NCBI GenBank assembly: GCA_001936135.1
Contig: CP012809.1
Location: forward strand, 2,653,501 to 2,717,500
Length of the DNA stretch: 64,000 nucleotides
Reading direction: 5' to 3'
Origin: Saccharomycopsis fibuligera x Saccharomycopsis cf. fibuligera
Lineage: Eukaryota; Ascomycota; Saccharomycetes; Ascoideales; Saccharomycopsidaceae
Of this stretch, positions 1 to 9,215 are shown piece after piece. Numbering within the stretch: the first letter of the stretch is position 1; the number at the start of each line of letters is the position of its first letter. Both the position numbers and the translations under genes were made by a program. The notes beneath the pieces are model-generated. The model had not been told where the DNA came from and searched no databases. It was given only the letters and a program-made list of their open reading frames with translations.

Positions 1-993
1 AGTTGACCAAAAAATCATCGTCTTCGCCAATAGCCATAATGTCTGCATCACTAACGTCATCGCCAGCTAAGGACTTGTAGCTTCTTACATCTGCGCTGAA
101 AACTGAGCTGAACTTATTATTGGTGTAAATAGCAACAAATATAATCAAAACAAAATGTAAAGAGTTTTGAATATTGTCGAACTTGTGGTTGACCAAGTTG
201 TGCTTGAATTGACCAAGACGATTGTTCCAGTCATAGTGGTTAGTCATCTCGTTTGAAATCCCCCTCCAGACGACATCATAAGTGAAAATGACCTTGTTGT
301 CTACATTTTGTTTAGTTCTCAAGACCTGAGGTGGGAAAACTTGGCATTGGTTTTCATGCTGCTTAACACGTTTGCCAGCACGCTGTTGCATAACTGCTTT
401 GATAATGTTACAACTATCCAAATTATTGTTGGTATAGTAGACAATGAATTGCCAGTGGTTATAAATGTGTAAAACATGGTTAATGTCCTTATAACCAACT
501 GGAATGTTGTTTGAAATGTAGAATTTGTTGGATTTGGAATCATACCAACTGGAATATCGTCAATGGAAAAATTGAAGCGGTAGTCACTTTCAATCAAAAA
601 GTTAATTCTAGATGAATTAACACTATGGTAGTCTCTCCAGCAAATTTGCTGGCATGTAATGTCTTGTTGGAAAACTGACTCGATGGTACGCTGCCCATAC
701 GAAATATCGTCTTCAAATATGGTGCCATACTTGATAATTTTGTTCTCAGATTGGTATTTTTGAAGTTTATCCTGGCCTTCTTTGTCATCATCCCTGACAA
801 ACTTATCGGGATAACAAAAGTTGGCTGTTTCATCAAAGTAACTTATTGGATACAAAAAGAATTTACCGTTTTCCGGGTTCCCACCAGGAGAAACGTTTGT
901 GAGTGTTATTGGAACGTTATCATCTTTTTATTGTAGTTTCTTCTTAAAGATTTCCGCTGGCAAGAGGAAGACTAAGCGATAGATAAAGGCAAG
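1..993 (-). pseudogene. EMP70/TM9 (nonaspanin) family gene, 5' part, broken
   Basis: Reading leftwards, the conceptual protein matches the lumenal N-domain of the EMP70/TMN nonaspanin family, Golgi/endosomal nine-span membrane proteins. Visible blocks are DNVPITLTNVSPGG, YPISYFDETANFCYP, the cysteine-bearing CQQICWRDYHS, DDIPVG, VIFTYDVVWRG and, near the left edge, a hydrophobic segment (FVLIIFVAIYT) that fits the first membrane span. The reading is interrupted. There is an in-frame TAA at 928-930. A one-base slip near 538-542 moves the rest into another frame, which then stays open to the window edge. No in-frame ATG precedes the conserved N-terminal block; the nearest upstream in-frame codon of note is a stop at 994-996. 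It could be a real pseudogene, or a live gene with sequence errors. The homology is clear; which TMN paralog it is cannot be said. Confidence 0.72.
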
Positions 994-2033
994 CTAGAGT
1001 CTGGAACAGCACCATATTGTGGATAGGCAAGTCTTTTCAAAAAGAATTCTGTATTGCAAAAAAGCCCAATATGTCTGGAACAAAGGTGACTATTTGAGTA
1101 TGAGGAGCTGATGTTATAACAACCAAGAGACAAAGACTGTAATGACGGAAGCAAAGCAGCATTGGAATCAGAAGTAGAAGAAAAAACGAAAATGAATTAA
1201 CCAATAAATTATTATCAACAACGACACATTCAACCATACAAACTATGAAAGCTGGCCAGTCTCACAAGACCTGCTGTTGGTGCTATTGTCCCTCGCCCTC
1301 CTTCCCGACGCGAGGATCTGCGCAATAGGCCTCGGCCGCTGCACTATTGCAATAGCAGAATTGTTCCAGTGAGAACGGAGTTTGAAAAGTTAAATTCTAG
1401 TAGGGTAATCCTTTAGCTCAATACATAAGGGGCTCAATACATAAGGGGCTTAACAGTTGTGCGGGTAAATAGGGAAACTAATAAGATACTTTATATGCAA
1501 TCCGCTGCGAATCAAAGCCGGCCGTCTCAGGCGATTTATGCACAACGTATGCTTTTTACTATTCTGCATGCTTAATTCATGTACTCTAAAGTTGTACCTC
1601 GCAGTGTACCACTTTCTACTGCTTGAAATACTGAAATGATGTAAGACGCTGTACAATGTCTGGTACCTGCCTCACCATCCGTTGGCGACCCGCACCTGAT
1701 CGTTGTTTGGGCTCTTAGTTTTTTTTTTTTTCCTTCCTTCTTCCTCACCGCCAACGTAATTCTGTTATATATGGATAACTTTGCCTCTTGCTGTGACTTT
1801 TTTCTGCCTATTTGCAGATTTGTTTCCTTCCCTTCCTGATAACAGAATCTCTATTTTATCTTCTATCGCTAACATTATCTCTTGTACTTTACTTCCTAAA
1901 AACCATTCATTTTCGTCCTGGACCGGTTCCGGCTTCGCTTTATTCTTCACCTTTCGTTTTTCTTCTCCAGAGCTTCGTCGACTTGTTTCTCAACAGTTTT
2001 TAGTTGTCATTACTCTGCCATATCTGAGTCAAT
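994..2033. other. Intergenic region upstream of the MNN1-type gene
   Basis: No convincing coding sequence; short open frames here look random. It includes a GC-richer patch around 1280-1345, a tandem 16-bp repeat with AGGGG cores at 1416-1447, and T-rich sequence at 1718-1745 before the ATG at 2034. It probably holds the promoter of the mannosyltransferase gene. Confidence 0.6.
1416..1447. promoter_or_regulatory. Tandem 16-bp repeat with STRE-like AGGGG cores
   Basis: The unit GCTCAATACATAAGGG occurs twice head to tail, each followed by G, so that two AAGGGG cores lie 16 bp apart. AGGGG/CCCCT is the stress response element bound by Msn2/Msn4-type zinc fingers. It lies about 600 bp upstream of the mannosyltransferase ATG. 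The regulatory role is inferred from the motif only. Confidence 0.4.
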
Positions 2034-4349
2034 ATGATACCCATATCAAAGGAATTTAAAAGACTTACGATATTTGCCTTATTTATCCTCGCGGTATTTC
2101 AGTTTACTATCTACACCTACTCATCCACCCCTCTGATAGTAAACACCCAAAATAATGATAGTATTCAGCAAGATCTGCTATATATGGGTGGGAACTTTTT
2201 AACACCCGATCATATTGACTTGATCATCAACAACCAGAATAATAAAAACTCAATATCAACTACGTATAAGACCTTACTTCAAAAATACTCAACAAACATA
2301 AACAAATTCTCTCAAAAGGAAAAATGTCAGTTATATTTTAGCGAGCTCTACCAAACGACTCCATCGTGGAGTAATGGCGCGTTCAAGGACTCATTGTACA
2401 ATACTGATGTCTTCAACAGAAATCATTTTTTCCTAAAACATAAAGATCAAATAATCAAGAATAAAAAGGAGAAAGACAAGTCCGAAAAAAAGAAAAATGA
2501 TAACGACTATTTGACCAACGAAGACTATTACAGAGTAGAGTACTTGTACAACCAAGACTTGAAAAAAACTATAGAAACCGAGCAAAAATTTGTCGACTCT
2601 ATGACGAATATTAGAGTTTTTGGCCAATGTTATTTGAACTCTGGGTCGCAAAACGGCGCTAACTTTAATGATAAACGAGTCATTCAGTCACTTAATCAAA
2701 AACTAGCAAATCTCAACATGAAACCATTCTCCATAGATAACGAGAAGATAAACAATAACAACCAATGCCAGGATATAGAGTCTAGAATTTTTCCTTGGTT
2801 GAGCCGCCAGCTTCCTATATATCAGCGCTGGAATGGGGAAATACATTGGGGCATTCCAACTATTGACCCTGATGGTAACTCAAATCAGAGAAAACATAAC
2901 GACAATAAGGTTTTCAGTAACGAAAATTGCTTTTTGCAAAATTTTAAAAATTCTATTCATGGGAAAGGAATTGTTTTGACTGGCTCCAACAACGAAGTTC
3001 CTGATTTAATGAATTTGATCAAATTGCTCAGAGGACTCGACAATGACTTGCCAATTCAGATTGTCCATAAAGGTGATATTTCCCAAGAAAATCAGGACAA
3101 ACTTGTCAAGGTTGCTAGAGATAATTTGAAATTGAATAAATCGATTTTTGCTAAAGTTCCAATTAGTGAAATACCGCAGTCTTTTAGAAAACAAGAGATT
3201 TGGTTTGTTAATGTTGGTGCAGCCGTCAAGCCAGAATACATGGAATTTTTCAATAAATTTTACATGAAGTTCTTGGCTTACTTTTTCAACTCATTTGAAG
3301 AGATTGTGTTAATGGACTCTGATGCTATTCCGTTGATAAAACCTTCCAGTTTTTTCAAATTAAGCCCGTACAAAAAATCAAAGACTGTTTTTTTCAAAGA
3401 CAGAACCTCTTTGGAATTTTTAACTGACCACGACGTTGTGTTTTTCAGAAAACTCTTACCTACTAAAGTCGATGAAAACCTTTTTGGCATCCCTAAATCA
3501 ACTTCAAAAACTTTACAAAACAACCTTTTCGCCAAAAAGTACAGACATTCTATGGAAGCTGGGATTATTGGTATTAACAGAAAAGAAAAATTCACCAGTT
3601 TGTTATCATTGGTTCAAATTCAGCTCTGGACCCCTGCTAATAGAAGAGTATGGGGTGACAAGGAGCTTTTCTGGCTCAGCTTGTCCATGGTCGGTGATGA
3701 AAATTATGAATTTAACAACAATGATGCTGTTAGTGTAGGAACCTCACAATTTGAAAATTTACAAAGAAATGATGATAAGAAAGATGGTAATGACGAAAAA
3801 AATAATGATGATAGCTCAATTCATACAGAATTTAACAAAAAGGTTAAGGTATGCTCCAGTCATCCTGGCCATTTGTCAGGAGATGATAACTTCACTTTAC
3901 TCTGGATAAACTCTGGCTTCAAAATGTGCAAAAAAAATACATGGGACAAAGATATTCAGTTACCACATTACAAAACAGCGTTTAATAACAATGCCACACT
4001 TCTCAGGGACTACTATCAAACAAATTTACAAATCAAAAGTGTTCTATTACCGGAGGACAATACCTACAAGAAGCGCACTAACAGCAGACCACCTCCACCA
4101 ACTGAGAAATACAGCCAAGATTTTGGCTGGGATATGGTGTTTGAATGCGAATCCTACACCTGGTGTGCTAGTGAATTGCTTAACAATAATGGTGAGTTGA
4201 AAAACAAAAACTCATTGTATATTGAATATGATGATGATTTGGTAACATTGTATGATTACTATGGTCAGTTATGGATTGCTGATCTTGATGAAAATATCAA
4301 AGATGACGAAATCGTCGAAGTTGGTGATGGTAGAAAAATAGTACTATAG
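2034..4349 (+). CDS. Alpha-1,3-mannosyltransferase, MNN1 family (GT71)
   Basis: A 771-residue Golgi glycosyltransferase of the MNN1 family, which adds terminal alpha-1,3-linked mannose from GDP-mannose to N- and O-glycans. The start at 2034 gives a short cytoplasmic tail and one signal-anchor segment (about residues 10-28, LTIFALFILAVFQFTIY), the expected type II topology. The stem is Asn/Lys-rich. The catalytic half has the family blocks GKGIVLTGS, LLRGLDNDLPIQIVHKGD, VWFVNVGAA-like, the DxD metal/nucleotide site (MDSDAIPL, D428 and D430), MEAGIIGINRK and VWGDKELFW. CSSHPGHLSGD and WCASELL follow near the C-terminus. A second family member lies at 41622-44156 (-). The closest family name (MNN1, MNN12-16 type, or MNT4) cannot be fixed from sequence alone. 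Confidence 0.9.
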   Translation: MIPISKEFKRLTIFALFILAVFQFTIYTYSSTPLIVNTQNNDSIQQDLLYMGGNFLTPDHIDLIINNQNNKNSISTTYKTLLQKYSTNINKFSQKEKCQLYFSELYQTTPSWSNGAFKDSLYNTDVFNRNHFFLKHKDQIIKNKKEKDKSEKKKNDNDYLTNEDYYRVEYLYNQDLKKTIETEQKFVDSMTNIRVFGQCYLNSGSQNGANFNDKRVIQSLNQKLANLNMKPFSIDNEKINNNNQCQDIESRIFPWLSRQLPIYQRWNGEIHWGIPTIDPDGNSNQRKHNDNKVFSNENCFLQNFKNSIHGKGIVLTGSNNEVPDLMNLIKLLRGLDNDLPIQIVHKGDISQENQDKLVKVARDNLKLNKSIFAKVPISEIPQSFRKQEIWFVNVGAAVKPEYMEFFNKFYMKFLAYFFNSFEEIVLMDSDAIPLIKPSSFFKLSPYKKSKTVFFKDRTSLEFLTDHDVVFFRKLLPTKVDENLFGIPKSTSKTLQNNLFAKKYRHSMEAGIIGINRKEKFTSLLSLVQIQLWTPANRRVWGDKELFWLSLSMVGDENYEFNNNDAVSVGTSQFENLQRNDDKKDGNDEKNNDDSSIHTEFNKKVKVCSSHPGHLSGDDNFTLLWINSGFKMCKKNTWDKDIQLPHYKTAFNNNATLLRDYYQTNLQIKSVLLPEDNTYKKRTNSRPPPPTEKYSQDFGWDMVFECESYTWCASELLNNNGELKNKNSLYIEYDDDLVTLYDYYGQLWIADLDENIKDDEIVEVGDGRKIVL

Positions 4350-4718
4350 TATTTTGCTTCTTTATTTTATATTAGCTTTATTTCTGTTTATTTTTTTTAT
4401 TTTTAGCTTCTTATTCTAGCTTCTCATTTTAGCTTCTTTTTCTAATAGTTTATGGAACGAACTACAGATTGCACGGGAAATATTATTCATCTTGAAAGAG
4501 ATTTGCTTTGTAACCGCATATAAACCTTACAAAGACAAAATTTGAAATTTTTTCAGGTCAATCACTATTCGCGGCTTTGCAATTGCGACTGAAATGGTAT
4601 GTCCGGAAAAATCCAAACAAAAGAAAGCTTTTTTTGTTGATATCTGAAAAATGTCAAATTAACAACAATAATCTATTATTCGAAAAAATAAAAGGCCTAG
4701 AAGGCTAGGCAAAAAAAT
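4350..4718. other. Intergenic, MNN1-type gene to tRNA-Phe
   Basis: AT-rich 3' flank of the mannosyltransferase gene with TTTTAGCTTCT-like short repeats at about 4370-4445. A run of seven A (4711-4717) is the T-run terminator of the minus-strand tRNA-Phe. No gene seen. Confidence 0.6.
4711..4717 (-). terminator. Pol III terminator of tRNA-Phe
   Basis: On the minus strand a run of seven T begins two bases after the tRNA discriminator base at 4719. This is a standard RNA polymerase III stop. Confidence 0.8.
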
Positions 4719-4805
4719 TGCGAACTCTGTGGATCGAACACAGGACCTTCAGATTTCTATCTGTTAGACTTCAGTCTGACGCTCTCCCAACTGAGCTAAG
4801 TCCGC
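4719..4805 (-). tRNA. tRNA-Phe (GAA) with a 14-nt intron
   Basis: The minus strand begins GCGGACTTAGCTCAGTTGGG, has the A-box-like D arm, anticodon GAA in CTGAAG, T arm GGTTCGATCC-like (TGTTCGATCCACA) and 3' end AGTTCGC plus discriminator A. The acceptor stem pairs (GCGGACT with AGTTCGC). After base 37 a 14-nt intron (TCTAACAGATAGAA) interrupts the anticodon loop. Removing it restores the stem TCAGA/TCTGA. It matches yeast tRNA-Phe closely, and the intron position is canonical. Confidence 0.96.
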
Positions 4806-5589
4806 AACTATATGTCTACTGCGAACATTTTCCTTCATTGTGTTCGCATTCCTGATCAGTCTGTGCTCATAACTGAGAGAAGGATCCTTCAAATTGTCGA
4901 AAATCTTGTATAAAGGTCGGTGTCGTGTTCCTTTTTACTTATGTATATAGAGATGGGCGGAATAAATGATAAGCCGAAAGACCCATTGATAACGATAATA
5001 ACTATAACAATTCGAGGTTAAAAGTAGTTAGTAGATACCTACCCTTTTAAACACAACAATGTCTTTGTATATGGAACAAGAAATCTGTCTGTACTCCACT
5101 ATCCCACTGTTTTCAGGTCAATGGTTCTTTTTGGCTTGATTTGTGTGGGTTTTGTTCTATCCTCGTTCTATTGTTACGGTCCTGGAAGTCTTTTAATTCC
5201 TTTGAGTCCATTATTTAAATTTAAAAGCCTTATATTTTTAATATAATTTAATAGTAATAAATATACAACAATATTGGGTTGAACCGTATATGAATAATAA
5301 TCAGGCTGAATAAAACACATATTAGCGTTGAGCAATTAATATAAGTAAATATGCAATATGACTCATACCAAATATTGTATGATATGGAATGTGCTTATTG
5401 TAGAATCAAATAGAAGGTGATATAAAAATATTAAGTAAATAATATAACGTATTCCTACGTTAATCTGTAGATCTAGAACTCAAAGTTCGTCATATTGTGA
5501 CTCCCTTAAGGCTCTTCAACTATGTGGCTCTTTGATAGTCCATTCTATTGGAATCTTATATTTCTTATTCGTTCATTATTTCGCTCGCT

Positions 5590-5685
5590 GCTCTTTCTAT
5601 CTTTTTTTGTCCTTATGTAGAAATAATAAATTGTATCTTCTATCGTTTATATAGAAATATTAATCGATATTATGTGTAAAAAAGA
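5590..5685. mobile_element. Short LTR-like fragment (related to the 5840-6145 repeat)
   Basis: The stretch ending TTATATAGAAATATTAATCG then ATATTATGTGTAAAA resembles the end of the repeat at about 6090-6140 (TTATATATAGATAATAAATC then AATCTTATGTGTGG). It is probably a piece of another copy of the same old LTR family. It is short, diverged and non-coding. Confidence 0.3.
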
Positions 5686-5839
5686 AAAAAAATAAATCTA
5701 TCCTTCTATCCAGCGATACACAAGAATTGGTCCAGGTTGGCGACTACTTGATATTTCAAAAGAAATACTCAGGCCTAACAAAAGATCATTCCAATTTACA
5801 GTCTCTTTTACTACATCACCACTCCAATAGATTAGATAA

Positions 5840-6145
5840 TACAATTATTTTAGTGAGCGGAAGATGTAATTGACGTGAGATCCTTTCTTTTTAATTGGTG
5901 ACACCAACAACAAAATAAACCAAAATAATAATCACCATAAAACAAAATGTCTTCTATTTTTATTTCAACTCTCAGAAAGCTAAAAAATTTCCAGCCAAAG
6001 CTAACGGGGTTTTACTTATTCAAGTTTCCCCTACATAATAACAACTGAATTATACTAAATATACTATTTAGATAAATTTATAGCAGTATGTTTTGTATCA
6101 ATTTTATATATAGATAATAAATCAATCTTATGTGTGGAAAAAAAA
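5840..6145. mobile_element. Degenerate LTR-like repeat, copy 1
   Basis: Shares an ordered series of blocks with 48600-49330: AGTGAGCGGAAGATG, TTTCTTTTTA, an A-rich segment with ACCAAAATA, CTAACGGGGTTTT-ACTTAT, AAGTTTC-CCTA-ATA, and AACAA-TGAA-TA. Collinearity over several hundred bases next to a tRNA gene is what an old solo LTR of a tRNA-targeting retrotransposon looks like. It is non-coding and substantially diverged, so probably old. Exact ends are uncertain. Confidence 0.55.
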
Positions 6146-7798
6146 ATTGAAAAAGAAACAGTGTTATGCAACCTAAACTTTAAGACAAACACCATTTTTG
6201 AATTATATTTTGAGGAATGATATACAAATGAAATTGCAGTATTATGGCTTTGTTAGGGTAGCTTGTTGGTATGTTAGTTCCTTCAACAAGTCTGCAAATA
6301 CAACGCGGGTAATCAAAACAAAGCTCTCGGATGGGCTGCAATGTTATTAATTTTTCTACTGATTTCATGCCTTCAGTTTCTCGAATATCATTCTATATTC
6401 TTGAAGACTTGTTACTTATCTAGCGTGTAGGACACACTGGCTCCTTCAAATAATTTTAACTTGAACACTCTTTAGTCTACTTGTTAATTGAGATATTTAG
6501 CGAGCTCCTATAAATGAAGGATATCAAATTATTATTATTTTTTTTCTTCCTCGAGCTTGACTCTTTATAAATTTGGCTCTACAAATAATTTCAAAACGTT
6601 AAAAAGATAATTCGGATTACAATCCACTATCAATAACATTAAAACAACCTATTTACATACCATAAACATCATAAGCAAATAAAAAACAATACCCAAAGTG
6701 AAATAAAAAAAAAATTTAAAGAAAAATAGTGGTTTCAGGATGGCGGATCATTAAATAAGAAGAACTAACCAACGTTAGCTATTTGAAAATCTCAGAGGAA
6801 AATTAATTTTTCTGTTCCCCTGACCAAGGTCCCCTTTACTTCTTGGGCCACTATTTCTTCTCAAACAACCAAATGAATAACAACATAGTCACTTTAAATC
6901 CCATTGTGTAGTTTGTATTTATGTGTATGTTTAGAAGTGTTGTGGTGTAGATTTAGCGAAGTTTGAATTGGTCTCCAAAGACTGTTAATTTGTTTGGAAG
7001 AGCTAGTCAAGTTTTTTTATTTTATTTTTTTTTTTGATAGTAAACAATGAAGCTGCAATTTAGTAGAAAAGCAATAGTAGTAGCTTTAAGATGTAGTGGA
7101 GATGATGCTGATAGTAGGAAGAATAATTATGAAATCCCTTTTATCATTTTCAAAAAACTAGTGGCTGCTGCCCATGTTTATATACTTGCAGTTGGGGGCA
7201 GAGACAAGATAAATAAATAACTTTTCAGTAGTTGTAAAATTAGTAATTATATCACTGTACACATATTATGCGCAAGCTTTATCCAAACTCCTACCAGTAT
7301 TAATAACATTATAGTATATTACTCTTTCAAAGTAAATGACGCACAATACGGCATGATATGGTACGATTTAAATCACTGTACATGAAGATAAGTTTATTCA
7401 CAGAAGAATTATTTTGATCCGAGAGCGCAGTAATGCAAAGTTGCTGAGCTTAAAGACTTCAGTGCCCCACTTTGCACCGCCAACATTGCAGTGCCATTGC
7501 AATGCCAGTGACCAATCTGCTGCACTCCATCCATAGATGCATAGCTACAAATAGACCTACGTTAGACTTGTGGAGGCGCATGCCACATATATACCAATAC
7601 TGGGTTCGATACAAGCATAAAAGCTGCAAAAACAATAACAATAAAAGTGACAAGTTCGAAATAAACAACTTTTTGTGCGTTGCAAATTTGCATCAATGTT
7701 TTGGTTTATCCGTGGACGGAAAAATTTCAAAACAGTGCATGACATGACATGACCGTTGCGAGAATGAAAACGAGAAAGCGACTGTACGACAGAGTAGA

Positions 7799-7814
7799 GT
7801 AGCCTTCGGGCTAC
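7799..7814 (+). other. UUCG-capped hairpin
   Basis: GTAGCC-TTCG-GGCTAC forms a perfect six-pair stem closed by C-G around a UUCG tetraloop, an exceptionally stable RNA hairpin. It lies in the middle of the gene-free stretch. No surrounding ncRNA family is recognised. Confidence 0.35.
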
Positions 7815-9215
7815 CCTCACTAATAGCTGGCAAGGGGAGCAATGTGTTGCCTTCAATCAACAGAATATTAAATAACAAAGATTCTTCAAAACAATAAAAA
7901 GCAACTGAGTTTTTATTGTTTGCAATATATATATGCCTCTTTAAAATTTTCAAATCTTCAAAGGCCTCAACATGGCAGACATCATCCATCACTCAGCACC
8001 CGCTATTGCGCCTTGCACCATACATGTATGTTTGCATGTCTGTCCGCACCAGTGCTTTTGCCTCGTTGGAAAAAATATGCAGTCTCTTCGGCATTATCTA
8101 CTACGCTATGGCAGGGAGCGGGGGCGCTCGACCAGAAGTATAAATCCAGAAATGAAAAATTCTTAATACTGTCCGGATCTATATCGCCAAAACCATTATT
8201 CAAGAAGACTTTTGAAACATTAAAAGTCAACCCACATGGAAAAACGGACTTCACACACTTTGAAGAAAGCTCTGCCACGATGATATGTCATGCAACATGT
8301 TTGCATTATTCAAATCCAAAATTCAAAAAAATTCAAACGTTAAGATTATTTTGAACCGTTTGTCAATATTTTAGCTGTAGCGTTGACAATTGTTAATTTT
8401 CTTGTCAATGGACAAGTTTGAGTTCCAATAAGTTACATTAATTCATTAATCCATTAACTGATTCACTCATTAAGTATGCTTCATGAGTCACATTTTAAAT
8501 GATAACATCAGCAATCAGCCACAATAGTATGGTAGCTTTTTTCACAATTTATGAATGCATTAATGGGGTATTTCATATATTTTACTGTAAGCTTAGCAAG
8601 ATACCAATCGGTAAAAAATTATTCGGCGCTGCTTTTTTGTATCACATAAATTTTGACCGGCAATCAATGTGATTGCAGCGGTTACAAGCCAACAGTCGTA
8701 TGCCGCTAAGTCTCGTTTACATATGCTTCTAGTTTACTATACAGGCCTAGACTCATTTCTGCGCAAAGTAACTTTCATTCATCAATGCATAAGTACCACC
8801 ATTTGGTCCCTTGAGGTTACGCACTGGAAAACTGAAGCGTTTTTTTTTTTTCAAAAATTAAATAAATAAATGAGTGAAAAAACTTGTTCAATTTTTTCTA
8901 TATACCCTTCACGATCCCTAAAACATTAAAAAAATTTTCTAGAACCCTAGAACAAAACTAAGCAAAAATAGTAAAAAAAAAAAAACAAAAACATAACAAA
9001 TATAATAAAAGTAAACCAAAAGGAAAAAAAAGGAGAGAAATATTATGAGGCCAGATCAAAATGTGAACAAGAATTGAACAAAAAAGAGAACAACGACAAT
9101 ACATGAATCTGATATAAGATTGAGCAGTGTATGCATAAATGAACAAAAAAATAAAGTAAGATTATATAATATTAATCAAAGACTTTGCCTCAACAAACTC
9201 ACGGTTTGTTTTTGA

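Larger units (their letters stand above)
4806..9215. other. 4.4-kb gene-free region with decayed LTR-like repeats
   Basis: I see no credible gene. The open frames between about 7450 and 8360 lack homology, and several have no ATG. The left part (about 4940-6160) is very AT-rich and holds LTR-like repeats related to those at 48.6-49.3 kb. A tRNA gene borders it on the left. A GTAGCC-TTCG-GGCTAC hairpin sits at 7799-7814. The right end is A-rich and forms the 3' flank of KIP3. Confidence 0.6.

Noticed and set aside
7920-8354. 144-codon plus-strand frame in the gene-free region
   Set aside because: No ATG at its start, no motif, and it overlaps other frames equally unsupported.
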